A stretch of 64,000 nt of DNA from Lysobacter gummosus (GTDB lineage: Bacteria; Pseudomonadota; Gammaproteobacteria; Xanthomonadales; Xanthomonadaceae). This document shows, piece by piece, positions 52,396 to 61,478 of this stretch; the stretch's first letter is position 1, and every line of letters starts with the position of its first letter. A program made the position numbers and the translations under genes. The stretch covers positions 1,736,001 to 1,800,000 of the forward strand of contig NZ_CP011131.1 in assembly GCF_001442805.1 (NCBI RefSeq), written 5' to 3'. The notes beneath the pieces are model-generated. The model searched no databases and was not told the DNA's origin. It saw nothing but the letters and a program-made list of their open reading frames with translations.

Positions 52396-54693
52396 ATGGC
52401 GCCATGGCACACAGGGAATGCGTGTTCGGTAAGACAAGACCGCCTGCCGGCCTGGCGCCGCGCCGGCCTCATCGCGACGCTGGCCTTGTGCGCGTCGCTG
52501 CTGGCGCCGCCGGCCCGCGCCGATCGCGCCTTCGCCCCGCGTTATCAGAACCCGGCGACCAACGGCGACATCGTCGGCATCGGCAACATCAACCTGCATT
52601 GCGGCGGCAACGCCGTCCTGTGCGCGCAGGCGCGCAACGGCAACGGGACCGTGGTGAACCAGGATCCGGCCATCGCGATGGTCTACGTCGATGTCGATAC
52701 CGATGCGACCACCTTCAACTCCAGCAGCGCCACCCTGACCTTGCCGGCCGGCTCGACGGTGTTGTTCGCCGGTCTGTACTGGGGCGGCGTCAGCGCGTCG
52801 CTGTCGCGCAGCTCGGTGCGGCTGCGCACCCCGGGCGCGGCGGCCTACAGCGCGCTCAGCGCCGACGAACTGCTGACCAATTCCGCCGGCGCGTTCGGCG
52901 ACTCGGCCTACCAAGGTTTCGACGACGTCACCGCGCTGGTGCGCGCCGCCGGCAACGGCGTCTACACCGTCGCCAACGTGCAGACCACACCGCGCGCGTT
53001 CGGCGCGAGCGGCAGCAGTTGGGGCGGATGGGCGCTGGTCGTGGCGTATCGCGATCCGGCCCAGACCGCCACGCGCAACCTCAACATCTACGACGGCCTG
53101 CTCAGCGCCAGCGACGCTTCGGTGCCGGTGGATATCGCCTTCAGCGGCTTCATCACGCCGGCCAGCGGGCCGGTCAACACCACCCTGGGCCTGCTCGGCT
53201 GGGACGGCGACGCCACCGTCGACGGCAGCGCCGGTCTGCAGTACGGCCGTAACGTGGCCACGCTCAGCAACGTGTCCAACGCGGTCAATCCGGTCAACAA
53301 CTTCTGGAACAGCACGATCAGCCGCAACGGCGCCCAACTCACCGCGCGCACGCCCAACTACGCCGACACGCTGGGTATGGATCTGGATTTCACGCCGCCC
53401 AACGTGCCCTTGCCCAACAGCGCGACCTCGGCGCTGATCCGCGCACGCGGCAGCATCGACGAGGTATTGATCTTCGGCATGATCAGCCGCGCCACCGACG
53501 TGGCGCGGCCCAATCTCAAGGATCAATTGCTCAAGAGTTCGACCGACGTCAACGGCGGCAGCCTGCTGCCGGGCGAGTTGCTCGAATTCACCATCGCCAG
53601 CCAGAACATCGGCAGCGACGCGTCGCTGCAGAGCGTGCTGACCGATGCGATTCCGGCCAACACCACCTTCGAGCCGGGCAGTCTGAGCATCGTCAGCGGC
53701 GCCAATGCCGGCGGCAAGAGCGATGTCGCCGGCGACGATCAGGCCGAATTCGATGCGGCCAACAATCGCGTGGTGTTCCGCCTGGGCACCGGCGCGAACG
53801 GCGCGAACGGCGGCACCATCGCGCCGGGCGAGAGTTTCAGCCTGCGCTTTCGCGTGCGGGTCAACGCCGGGACCGCCGCCGGCACGGTGATCAACAACAC
53901 CGCCAGCGTGGCGCATCGCGCTGCGACCCTGGGCGACAACCTGCTCGACGTGTCCGACGCCGATTTCGCCACGCCCGGCGATCAGCCCACGCGCAATGTC
54001 GTCGCCGCGTTGCCGCGGATCGCGCTCAACAAGATCAGCCTGCGAGGCGTGGACAGTTTCGGTTTCACCCTGAGCAACACCGCGCAAGCCGCCGGCACTG
54101 TCACCACGGTGACCGCGGGCACGCCGGTGCAGGTCGATGGCGACAGCAACAGCTCCGGCCTGCAGCCGTACACGGTGAGCGGCCTGGGCACCGAGGTAAC
54201 CATCGCCGAGACCACGCTGGCGGCCGGATACAGTCTCAGCGCCGCGGTCTGCCGCAATGCCGGCGGCAGCGACGTCGGCACGCTGGCGGGCACGGTCTAC
54301 ACGATTCCCGCCGCGAGCCTGGTCGCCGACGACGTGCTGACCTGCACCTTCACCAACAGCCGCAATCAGGCCGCCTTGTCGATTACCAAGGACGACGGCA
54401 GCGCCAGCTATACGCCCGGCGGCGCGGCCAGCTACACGATCACCGTGCGCAACGACGGGCCCGATCCGGTCAGCGGCGCGCTGGTCGGCGACAGCTTGCC
54501 CAACGGCGCCACCCTCGCCGGGGCTTGGAACTGCGCGATCAGCGCCGGCATCGGTGCCTGCACTCCGGCCAGCGGCGGCGCGATCGGCGGCGCGGCGGTG
54601 AATCTGAGCGTGGATCTGGCCAGCGGTGCGGCCGCGACGATCACGGTGCCGGTGAACTTCGCCCCGGCGCCGGAGGCTTATCCGCCGCCTTGA
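52396..54693 (+). CDS. Large DUF11-repeat surface/secreted protein
   Basis: 765 residues. A signal peptide (LIATLALCASLLAPPARA, about residues 25-42) precedes a large beta-rich part with SGNINLHCGG-like and WGGVSASLSRSSVRL segments, followed by DUF11/conserved-repeat domains with the typical NLKDQLLKSSTDVNGGSLLP-type strand and TYTIT/NDGPDPVSG elements. The C-terminus ends AYPPP without an obvious anchor motif. It is probably a cell-surface or matrix protein. A perfect 16-bp hairpin terminator follows. Confidence 0.85.
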   Translation: MAPWHTGNACSVRQDRLPAWRRAGLIATLALCASLLAPPARADRAFAPRYQNPATNGDIVGIGNINLHCGGNAVLCAQARNGNGTVVNQDPAIAMVYVDVDTDATTFNSSSATLTLPAGSTVLFAGLYWGGVSASLSRSSVRLRTPGAAAYSALSADELLTNSAGAFGDSAYQGFDDVTALVRAAGNGVYTVANVQTTPRAFGASGSSWGGWALVVAYRDPAQTATRNLNIYDGLLSASDASVPVDIAFSGFITPASGPVNTTLGLLGWDGDATVDGSAGLQYGRNVATLSNVSNAVNPVNNFWNSTISRNGAQLTARTPNYADTLGMDLDFTPPNVPLPNSATSALIRARGSIDEVLIFGMISRATDVARPNLKDQLLKSSTDVNGGSLLPGELLEFTIASQNIGSDASLQSVLTDAIPANTTFEPGSLSIVSGANAGGKSDVAGDDQAEFDAANNRVVFRLGTGANGANGGTIAPGESFSLRFRVRVNAGTAAGTVINNTASVAHRAATLGDNLLDVSDADFATPGDQPTRNVVAALPRIALNKISLRGVDSFGFTLSNTAQAAGTVTTVTAGTPVQVDGDSNSSGLQPYTVSGLGTEVTIAETTLAAGYSLSAAVCRNAGGSDVGTLAGTVYTIPAASLVADDVLTCTFTNSRNQAALSITKDDGSASYTPGGAASYTITVRNDGPDPVSGALVGDSLPNGATLAGAWNCAISAGIGACTPASGGAIGGAAVNLSVDLASGAAATITVPVNFAPAPEAYPPP

Positions 54694-54754
54694 CCGGATT
54701 CGCGGCGGGCGGTGCGTGCGCAGTCGGGGGAGCGGAGCAAGGCGCGGGGGCGCG

Positions 54755-54801
54755 CCACGCCGCGGCGGCGGGCCAGGGGACGCCGCCGCGGCGTGGTTTT
54801 T
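54755..54801 (+). terminator. Rho-independent terminator after the DUF11 gene
   Basis: Perfect 16-bp arms ccacgccgcggcggcg and cgccgccgcggcgtgg with a 10-nt loop, then TTTTT. Confidence 0.92.
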
Positions 54802-54828
54802 GCGATGCGCGCGGCAGCAAGGCCGCGA

Positions 54829-56136
54829 TCAGCCGAAGCGGCCTTCGCGCCAGAGGATGAAGGCCATCGCCGCGACCAGAATCGCCACGCTGTAGACCAG
54901 CGCCTGCGGCCCGACCAGCCAACGGTAGGCGCAGCTGTCGCGCGGGTCGTAGCCGTGGCTGCGGCGGATGCGCTCGACGCTCGGCGCCAGCGCGCGCGGT
55001 ATGTAGGCCAGCCATTGCCAGGTGGTGACCGCCACGGTGAGCGCGGTGCACGCGACCGGCAGCACCCAGCCGCGGCTGGCTTCCAGGCTGACCAGGATCG
55101 AGGCCGCCATTGCCGCGCCGCTGATCGAGACCATCCGGATCATGCGGCGGATCGCTCGGCGTTCGGCGTCGTTGCCGGCGTAGGACATCAGATAGCGACT
55201 CATCAGCATCGTGGTCACCGCGCCGCCGGCGATGCCGCCGATCACCCCGCTCAGGCTGTAGACGCCGGTGTGCTGCGACAGCAGATGGATGCGCGCGCTC
55301 AGCGAGGCGACATCGATCGGCTCGCCGCCGATCGCCTGCGACACCGGCGACAGCACGCGTTCGGCGAAGAACACCAGCATTCCACCGAGCACGCCGCCCG
55401 ACGCGCCGGCCGCGCCCATGCCGCCGGCGCCGAGCTTGCTGGCCAGGCCCGAGCCGAGCGAACCGGCGCCCAGGATCGCCGCGCTGGTTGCGCTGGGCGC
55501 GATCACGCCCAGCGCGCTGGCGACCATCGTGGTGAAGCCGACCGTCGGCGCGCTGGCGGTGGCGAAGGCGGCGAAGCGGTCCATCAGTTCCTCGCGCACG
55601 CTGCTGCGCGCGCGCGACAGGCGCTTGCGCACGGCGGCGTCGCTGAGGCCGAGCAGGGCGGCGACCTGCTGCGAGCTCTGGCCTTCGCGGTAGTACAGCA
55701 ACAGCACCTCGCGGCTTTCGTCGGGCAGGGCCGAGATCAGTTCGGCGGCGACTTGCGCGCGTTCGCTTTCGATCAGGCGCTCGATCGCGCTGGGCTGCGG
55801 ATCGGCGGCCGAGGCGATCGCCGCCTCCATGTCGTCCACGCCGCGCGGCAGGCGCTGGCGCGCGCGCAGATGGTCGCGGGCGAGGTTGCGGGTGATCTGG
55901 CGCAGCCACGGCAGGAAGCTGGACGGGTTCTGCAGCTTGCGGATGTTCTGCCAGGCGTTGAGGAAAGCTTCCTGGGCGATGTCCTCGCTGGTGTGGACGT
56001 CGCGCACCATCGCCAGGGCGATGGCGGTGACCGAGTTCTGGCAGGCGCCGACGATGCGCGAATACGCTGCGGTGTCGCCGCGCGCCGCCGCCGGCAGGTC
56101 GTGGCCGATCAGCGAGTTGAGGGCTTCGGCGTTCAT
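54829..56136 (-). CDS. ECF-type sigma factor with C-terminal membrane domain
   Basis: 435 residues. The sigma-70 ECF part covers about 1-175: region 2 (SEDIAQEAFLNAWQNIRKLQ, WLRQITRNLARDHLR) and region 4 (ALLGLSDAAVRKRLSRARSS). The rest contains at least four membrane helices (GGIAGGAVTTMLMSRYLM, GAAMAASILVSL, VLPVACTALTVAVTTW, ALVYSVAILVAAMAFILW). This keeps the sigma factor on the membrane, so release or membrane signals may control it. The start at 56136 begins region 2 correctly. No separate anti-sigma gene is adjacent. Confidence 0.86.
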   Translation of the reverse strand: MNAEALNSLIGHDLPAAARGDTAAYSRIVGACQNSVTAIALAMVRDVHTSEDIAQEAFLNAWQNIRKLQNPSSFLPWLRQITRNLARDHLRARQRLPRGVDDMEAAIASAADPQPSAIERLIESERAQVAAELISALPDESREVLLLYYREGQSSQQVAALLGLSDAAVRKRLSRARSSVREELMDRFAAFATASAPTVGFTTMVASALGVIAPSATSAAILGAGSLGSGLASKLGAGGMGAAGASGGVLGGMLVFFAERVLSPVSQAIGGEPIDVASLSARIHLLSQHTGVYSLSGVIGGIAGGAVTTMLMSRYLMSYAGNDAERRAIRRMIRMVSISGAAMAASILVSLEASRGWVLPVACTALTVAVTTWQWLAYIPRALAPSVERIRRSHGYDPRDSCAYRWLVGPQALVYSVAILVAAMAFILWREGRFG

Positions 56137-56488
56137 CGCGCGCGGTGTCCGGACGAAGGGCGGTGGCGGAGATCGGGACGGTAGCGCATGTGTGCGGGTC
56201 CTGGGACGGCGGCATCGGGTGTGGTCTGGGAACCAGGACGGCGCGCGGCGGCGGATGTGACCGGCCCGTGCCGAGGCGGGCGAGGGCGCCGGAACCCGCC
56301 GCGCGGGGATAGGACGAATACGAAAGCCGGCGCACTGCGATGGCCTTGGCGAAAAACGCCCGCTCCGGGCGGGGAGGCCGATGCCGGGACGGCCGGGATC
56401 GCGAGCAAATGATCTGCCTTCGCCGACGCGCGAAGGCGGCGGCCGCATCGACGCGGCCGTCCCATCGGATCACTACAGGAAAACTTCC
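56137..56488. other. Intergenic region between divergent genes
   Basis: About 350 bp between the ECF-sigma start and the secreted protein start. No gene, repeat or clear palindrome was found. It presumably contains both promoters. Confidence 0.5.
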
Positions 56489-57070
56489 ATGACCGCGAAA
56501 TCGTTTCTTGCCTCGGCGCTGCTGTCGGCGCTCGTGCTGGCGCCGGCGTCCGCGCCGGCCGCCGACAGCGACCCGATCGTCGTTCCCGGCTCGACCGCCA
56601 ATTCCCAGGCCTATGAGGGCATCTACTACCAGCTTTTGCAGCGAGTGGTGCAGGTCGGGACCGGCTCCAGGACCGACAGCCACATCGTGATCTCCAACGA
56701 CGAGGCGGGCTGCGATTCCGCCGTTTACGACAAGCGCCAGCAGGGGTGGGGCTATCGGCAAGGACAGGCAAGCGGCCGCTGCACCAAGTCCTATGGCGCC
56801 ATCAACGAGATCCGTTACAAGTTCTCCTCCAACGGAGAAAGGCTGCCCCCGGATGGAACGGTGTCCATCATGCTCGTTACCCGCAAGCCCAGGCCGGGCG
56901 AGAGATCGCCGGTGCAGGGCCTGGTCGCCAGCAACGACACGACAGGTTGCCTGGCGGTCGTGGGAAGGGGGCAGATGTCGCCGAACTGGAGCGCCGATAT
57001 GTCCGGCGGCATCTGTCCCGAAGCCCCGGCCATCTTGTTGGTCAACGGCCGAGTGATCGGGGGCCGTTGA
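56489..57070 (+). CDS. Secreted protein, unknown
   Basis: 193 residues. A signal peptide (ALLSALVLAPASAPAAD) is followed by a mature part with four cysteines and beta-like segments (YYQLLQRVVQVGTG, GYRQGQASGRC, VSIMLVTRKPRP, GGICPEAPAILLVNG). No family was recognised. ACAGGAA precedes the ATG at 56489; the frame is open upstream without signal-like sequence. Confidence 0.72.
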   Translation: MTAKSFLASALLSALVLAPASAPAADSDPIVVPGSTANSQAYEGIYYQLLQRVVQVGTGSRTDSHIVISNDEAGCDSAVYDKRQQGWGYRQGQASGRCTKSYGAINEIRYKFSSNGERLPPDGTVSIMLVTRKPRPGERSPVQGLVASNDTTGCLAVVGRGQMSPNWSADMSGGICPEAPAILLVNGRVIGGR

Positions 57071-57238
57071 TGGGCCCGCGCGCGCGTCGAACGCGGGCCG
57101 GTTGAGCCGCCAGAGCGGGCGTTTTTCGATCCAGGCGCGCCGATCCTGACGACAGCGCGCAAGCAACCCGGCCGCGATGTTCGCGGCCGGATTGTGTCGG
57201 CGAAACCTGTTGCGCGCGCTGCGCCTGCGGTGCGGCGC

Positions 57239-58090
57239 TCAGCCCATCGAGCGCACGGTCTTCACCGTCTTCACCACCGTCCACTTGCCGCCGACCCGCT
57301 TGACCTCCAGGGTCTTGTAGGCCGCGGCCAGACGGTGGTGGTAGGCCGAATATTCGATCGTGCCGGCGTCTTTCGAGGTCGGGCGGAACGCATGCACTTC
57401 GATCAGCTCGGCCGGCGCGCCGTCGCGGGCGATGCTGCCCTTTTCTTCGTCGGCGACTTCGACGCACTGGCTGTAGGGCAGCAGGCGCAGGCCGTTGCGG
57501 GCGAGGGCGTTCAGCAGTTTGCGCGGCGCGTCGCGGCGATCCACGCGCAGGCATTGGGTAGTCTGGTCGGCTTCCGCCAACTGCTGCGCGAACACCGTCT
57601 GCGCCAGCGCTTCGGGCGTCGCCGCGACGCCGCCGTCGAACTTGTGCGTCGCCAGCGCGGCCTCGGCCGGATCGACCGGCGCCGCGGGCACCGGACGGTT
57701 GCGCAGCCCCTGGAACAAGGCCAGGCCCAGCACCACCGCGATGCACACCAGCAGGCCGACCTTGATCCGCAGCGCGCGCTTGTCCGAAGGCATGCGGCTG
57801 GCATCGACATCGGAGCGGAAGCGATACGGCGCCTGCGTCGCCTGTTCGCCGCGGGTGCTGTCGATCAAGCCGGCCTCGCGCAACAGATCGCGCGCGCGCA
57901 GCTGGTCTTCCGAACGGATCACCCACACCGTCGGGCGTTCGCCGGGTTGTTCGCGATAGCTGAAACTCGAACGCCGGTTGCCTTTGTAGGAGCGGTCGTT
58001 GGTGACCCGGATCTCGATCCCGGCATCGCGCAGCAACTGCGCCACGCCTTCGACGTTTTCCAGACGCGGACTGCTGAAAACCTGCCTCAT
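57239..58090 (-). CDS. DUF2007-like membrane protein
   Basis: 283 residues. The N-terminal 75 residues resemble DUF2007/signal-transducing domains (MRQVFSSPRLENVEGVAQLL, SEDQLRARDLLREAGL). One membrane helix (VGLLVCIAVVLGLALFQGL, about residues 110-128) is followed by an outer domain with two cysteines and a Lys/Val-rich C-terminus. Its start codon lies 1 nt after the tesB stop, so it is co-transcribed. Confidence 0.72.
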   Translation of the reverse strand: MRQVFSSPRLENVEGVAQLLRDAGIEIRVTNDRSYKGNRRSSFSYREQPGERPTVWVIRSEDQLRARDLLREAGLIDSTRGEQATQAPYRFRSDVDASRMPSDKRALRIKVGLLVCIAVVLGLALFQGLRNRPVPAAPVDPAEAALATHKFDGGVAATPEALAQTVFAQQLAEADQTTQCLRVDRRDAPRKLLNALARNGLRLLPYSQCVEVADEEKGSIARDGAPAELIEVHAFRPTSKDAGTIEYSAYHHRLAAAYKTLEVKRVGGKWTVVKTVKTVRSMG

Positions 58091-58091
58091 G

Positions 58092-58991
58092 TCATTCCTT
58101 CGCCGGCACTGCGCCGGCCGCGGCGGCGTTCTTGACCACGCGGATCAAGCCCTCCTGCGTACTGCTCGCCACCAGGTGGCCGTGGCGGTCGAAAATCTGC
58201 CCGCGCGCCAGACCGCGCGCGCCTTGCGCGCTGGGGCTGTCGATCGAATACAGCAGCCAGTCGTCGGCGCGGAAGGGGCGGTGGAACCACAGCGCGTGAT
58301 CGAGCGAGGCCATCTGCACGTTGGGCTGGTAGTAGCTGATGCCGTGCGGAAAGGTGGTGGTGCCCAGCAGATGGAAATCCGAGGCATAGGCCAGCAGCGC
58401 GCGATGCAGCTCCGGCGCGTCGCCGACCGGCTCGCTCAGGCGGAACCACACCTGCTGGAACGGCGGGCGCTTCGGCGGATTGAGCTCATCGCGCGGATAC
58501 ACGTGGCGGAACTCGAACGGCCCCTGCCGCGACAGCCAGCGCTGCACCTTGTTCGGCAGCGTGGCCATGACCTCGGCCGGCACCGCCGGCGCCGGTTCGA
58601 TGTCCTCCGGCTTGGGCACTTCCGGCATCGACAGCTGATGCTCGGCGCCGTCCTGGTCCTCGTGGAAGGACGCGGCGAGGAAGAAGATCGGCTGGCCGTG
58701 CTGGATCGCGGTGACCCGGCGCACCGAGAAACTGCCGCCGTCGCGGGTGCGGTCGGCCTGATAGACGATCGGCGCCTCGATGTCGCCGGCCTTGAGGAAA
58801 TACGCATGCAGCGAATGCGCCGCGCGCGTGGTGTCCAGGGTGGCCTGCGCCGCCGACAGCGCTTGGCCCAGGACCTGCCCGCCGAACACGTACTTGGTGC
58901 CGATGTCGCGGCTCTGGCCGCGGAACAGGTTGTCCTCGAGCCGCTCCAGCGACAGCAGTTCGATCAGTTCGGAGACGGGAGAGGAGGTCAT
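58092..58991 (-). CDS. tesB: Acyl-CoA thioesterase II TesB
   Basis: 299 residues, the TesB length: two hotdog domains with GGQVLGQALSAAQATL and LHAYFLKAGD in the first, and LLAYASDFHLLGTTTFPHG and SLDHALWFHRPFRAD in the second, where the catalytic Asp is located. It hydrolyses acyl-CoAs to free acids in the cytoplasm. The ATG at 58991 starts the first domain; the longer frame is low-complexity. Confidence 0.93.
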   Translation of the reverse strand: MTSSPVSELIELLSLERLEDNLFRGQSRDIGTKYVFGGQVLGQALSAAQATLDTTRAAHSLHAYFLKAGDIEAPIVYQADRTRDGGSFSVRRVTAIQHGQPIFFLAASFHEDQDGAEHQLSMPEVPKPEDIEPAPAVPAEVMATLPNKVQRWLSRQGPFEFRHVYPRDELNPPKRPPFQQVWFRLSEPVGDAPELHRALLAYASDFHLLGTTTFPHGISYYQPNVQMASLDHALWFHRPFRADDWLLYSIDSPSAQGARGLARGQIFDRHGHLVASSTQEGLIRVVKNAAAAGAVPAKE

Positions 58992-59101
58992 GGGCGGGCG
59001 GGGAAGTGTGGTCGGCGCAGTATAGCGGGACGGTCGGCACAGTCCGGGGCGCGCGGTGGAGCTGGGGTGGGAGGGGTGTCGGCGCCATCTGTCCAAGCCG
59101 C

Positions 59102-59287
59102 CATTCCCGCGAAGGCGGGCTCCGCTTTACTTCGGCGTAGCCGAACATCCAGAGGCTTCAGCGCCATCTCTCCAGAACGTCATTCCCGCGAACGCGGGAA
59201 TCCAGCGACTTCAAAGGTTCTCGCACGAAAGGCCCTGGATGTTCGGCTACGCCGAAGTAAAGCGGAGCCCGCGTTCGCGGGAATGAC
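59102..59287. repeat. Interspersed repeat, family B, copy 2 (composite)
   Basis: It contains cattcccgcgaaggcgggct, ctttacttcggcgtagccgaa, a second cattcccgcgaacgcgggaa, the conserved tccagcgacttcaaaggttc and gcacgaaaggccctggat, then the inverted pair ttcggctacgccgaagtaaag and cgcgttcgcgggaatgacg. It looks like two elements joined head to head. Confidence 0.85.
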
Positions 59288-59401
59288 GATAGGTGGTGGC
59301 GTGCTGTCTTGAACCAATGCGATCTGGTGCCGATGCGCTGAAAGCACCGCAAAACCTTTCAGCGCCGGTATTTCCAGCGCAAACCTCGCCGCTACCGAAA
59401 T

Positions 59402-59983
59402 CTACCGCGGCAAACGTTCCAAACCACATGCCGCCAGCACCCGCGCCCACGGAAACCACGGCCCCGGATCCAGCTTGCGCTGCACCAGCACCGAAGGATC
59501 GTCGCTGGCTTTCACCTGAGTCGTATCCAGTTCCTCATGCCCGGCGATATAGCGCAGCGACGGCAGGCGTCCGCGCAGATCGTTCAACAGGCCGATCAAG
59601 GCCTCGATCTGCACCGGCGCGTAGTCTTCGTCCATGCGCTGATGGCGCGAATCCAGCCAATGCGGATAACGCCCGGTGTTGACCAGCTCGATCCCGATCG
59701 AGCGCGGGTTGTAGCCGCGCACGTGGTGGGCGATGCGCTCCTCGCTGACGTAGCGCAAGACCGAACCGTCGCGGTCGATGTAGTAGTGGCCGCTGTTGCC
59801 GGTGCCCGATTCGGCGTACAGCACCCGCTCGCCGTATTCGCGCGCTGTGGCCAGGTCCGGCAGCTCGGTGCAGTGGATCACCACCAGGTCGATGGCGGCG
59901 GGATCGCGCGCCTGCAGCCGGGTTTCATAGGGCAACGGGACGGGCGTGAGGTTCAGGGGCGGCATGCCTGCGGATGCTACCAT
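59402..59983 (-). CDS. N-acetylmuramoyl-L-alanine amidase, AmpD-like
   Basis: 193 residues (or 187 if the ATG at 59965 is used). The Amidase_2 core has DLVVIHCTELPD (zinc His), IAHHVRGYNPRSIGIELVN and the second zinc region AGHEELDTTQVKASDDP. It removes the stem peptide from MurNAc; the lack of a signal suggests cytosolic muropeptide recycling as in AmpD. GAGG sits 4 nt before the outer ATG, which favours the longer form. It is divergent from the MOSC gene. Confidence 0.86.
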   Translation of the reverse strand: MVASAGMPPLNLTPVPLPYETRLQARDPAAIDLVVIHCTELPDLATAREYGERVLYAESGTGNSGHYYIDRDGSVLRYVSEERIAHHVRGYNPRSIGIELVNTGRYPHWLDSRHQRMDEDYAPVQIEALIGLLNDLRGRLPSLRYIAGHEELDTTQVKASDDPSVLVQRKLDPGPWFPWARVLAACGLERLPR

Positions 59984-60005
59984 TCGGCCTCACACGGAGC
60001 CCGAT

Positions 60006-60518
60006 ATGACCCTGCCGCCCGCCGATTCGGCGCTAGGAAAGCTGATGGCCACGCTGCCCAGGCCCGGCCGGGTCGAGTGGATCGGCGTGCGCCCGGCGCG
60101 CGGGGTGGCGATGCAGGCGCTGGACGAAGTGGTCGCCGTGGCCGGCGCCGGTCTGGACGGCGATCGCTATGCCGGCGGCAGCGGCAAGCGCGGCATCACC
60201 CTGATCCAGGCCGAGCACCTGCCGGCGATCGCGGCCCTGGCCGGGCTGGACGCGGTCGAGCCGGCGCGTCTGCGCCGCAATATCGTGGTCTCGGGCCTGC
60301 CGCTGATCGCGCTCAAGGGCCGGCGTTTCCGTCTTGGCGAAGCGCTGCTGGAAACCACGGAAGAATGCGACCCGTGTTCGATGATGGAAGCCGCGCTGGG
60401 CCCGGGCGGTTACAACGCGATGCGCGGCCATGGTGGCCTGTGCGCGCGGATCGTCGAAGGCGGCGCGATCCGGTGCGGCGACGCGCTGATCCCGGTGATC
60501 GATGCGTCTGCCGATTGA
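60006..60518 (+). CDS. MOSC-domain protein
   Basis: 170 residues. The MOSC fold shows GVRPARG, LDGDRYAGGSGKRGITLIQ, LRRNIVVSGLPL and the conserved cysteine region ECDPCSMMEAAL. Such proteins carry sulfur or bind molybdenum cofactor-related groups. The start at 60006 fits the domain; the upstream in-frame ATG overlaps the amidase gene start. Confidence 0.88.
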   Translation: MTLPPADSALGKLMATLPRPGRVEWIGVRPARGVAMQALDEVVAVAGAGLDGDRYAGGSGKRGITLIQAEHLPAIAALAGLDAVEPARLRRNIVVSGLPLIALKGRRFRLGEALLETTEECDPCSMMEAALGPGGYNAMRGHGGLCARIVEGGAIRCGDALIPVIDASAD

Positions 60519-60750
60519 GCCGCCGATCGGCTCCGCGGGCCGCATCCGCGTGCGACCCGGTGGTGCGATGCCGCGGCGATGGATGAAGGTTCGCCTCCGT
60601 TGATCGCATGTTCGCCGCCGGATGCCGCCGGCTTCGCATCGGCGAGGCGATCCCACATTACCGGATGTTCATTTGACACGCGGATTCGACGGGAGATGCT
60701 GGGTTGGATGCGCGTGATGGGTTGTGATTCGACGATGGCACGGTTTGGGA
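60519..60750. other. Intergenic region upstream of the repeated leader
   Basis: No clear gene or repeat. It contains several GATG/ATG-rich short frames that look like background. Confidence 0.4.
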
Positions 60751-60934
60751 ATGATCGCTTTCGAAGTGATCTGAAATTGCTACACCCCGGAAGATGATCG
60801 CTCTAGGGCAATACATTCTCCGTACTGGCGCAGCGATCTGTTCGTACTACACCTCGGCTCTAAAATGATCGCTCCAGACCATTGCATCTCTGGAATTTCG
60901 AAGCGACCTGCTCCTACTTCACCTCGGCTCTAAG
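60751..60934 (+). repeat. Tandem repeats of the downstream gene's start region
   Basis: Copies beginning at 60751, 60794 and 60865 repeat the sequence around the true start at 60935. Each has ATGATCGCT at its head and, just before the next copy, cacctcggctctaa or a variant; the period is 70-71 bp except the shortened first copy. The first encodes a 7-codon frame. The second gives a 24-codon frame whose stop overlaps the third copy's ATG. The third gives a 22-codon frame stopping 1 nt before the real start. No strong ribosome site was seen. Confidence 0.8.
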
Positions 60935-61465
60935 ATGATCGCTCCAGGACACTGCATTCTGTCTCATGGCTTCGAAAGCGGCCCCGACGCCACCAAGGTC
61001 ACCGCCTTGGCCGAGGTCGCGCAACGCCATGGCTGGACGCATGAGCGCCCGGATTACAGCGACCTGGACGCCAAGCGCGAAATCAGCGACCTGGGCGATG
61101 TCTACGCGCGCATCGATCGCCTGCTCGGGCTGGCGCGCGCCGCGGCCGAACGCGGGCCGTTGGTGCTGGCCGGCTCCAGCCTCGGCGCGTACATCTGCGG
61201 TGCGGTATCGCTGCAGGTCAAACCCGCCGGCATGTTCCTGATGGCGCCGCCGATCGCGATGGGCCCCGCGCCCAGGCTGCAGGCCGCCGACGTGCCGATC
61301 AGCATCATTCATGGCTGGGACGACGAACTGATCCCCGCCGCCGACGTCGTCGCCTGGGCTTATCCGCGCCGCGCGCGCCTGCTCCTGGTCGACGACAGCC
61401 ATCGCCTCTCCGCGCACGTGGAAGGCAGCGCCGACGCCTTCTCGCGTCTGCTGCAAAGTCTGTGA
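60935..61465 (+). CDS. YqiA-like alpha/beta hydrolase
   Basis: 176 residues. The fold starts directly at a strand (CILSHGFESGPDA). The nucleophile elbow is GSSLGAY, a likely Asp lies in IHGWDDELIP, and a terminal His in DDSHRL. It resembles the YqiA/YcfP small esterases. The upstream leader repeats its first codons (see 60751-60934), so start choice among the tandem ATGs matters; 60935 is the one continuous with the enzyme. It is followed 13 nt later by rlmKL. Confidence 0.85.
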   Translation: MIAPGHCILSHGFESGPDATKVTALAEVAQRHGWTHERPDYSDLDAKREISDLGDVYARIDRLLGLARAAAERGPLVLAGSSLGAYICGAVSLQVKPAGMFLMAPPIAMGPAPRLQAADVPISIIHGWDDELIPAADVVAWAYPRRARLLLVDDSHRLSAHVEGSADAFSRLLQSL

Positions 61466-61478
61466 GTAACGCATTCGC

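Noticed and set aside
57169..57191. Terminator hairpin ccggccgcga/tcgcggccgg
   Set aside because: The stem is perfect, but there is no T-run on either strand; function uncertain, so not listed.
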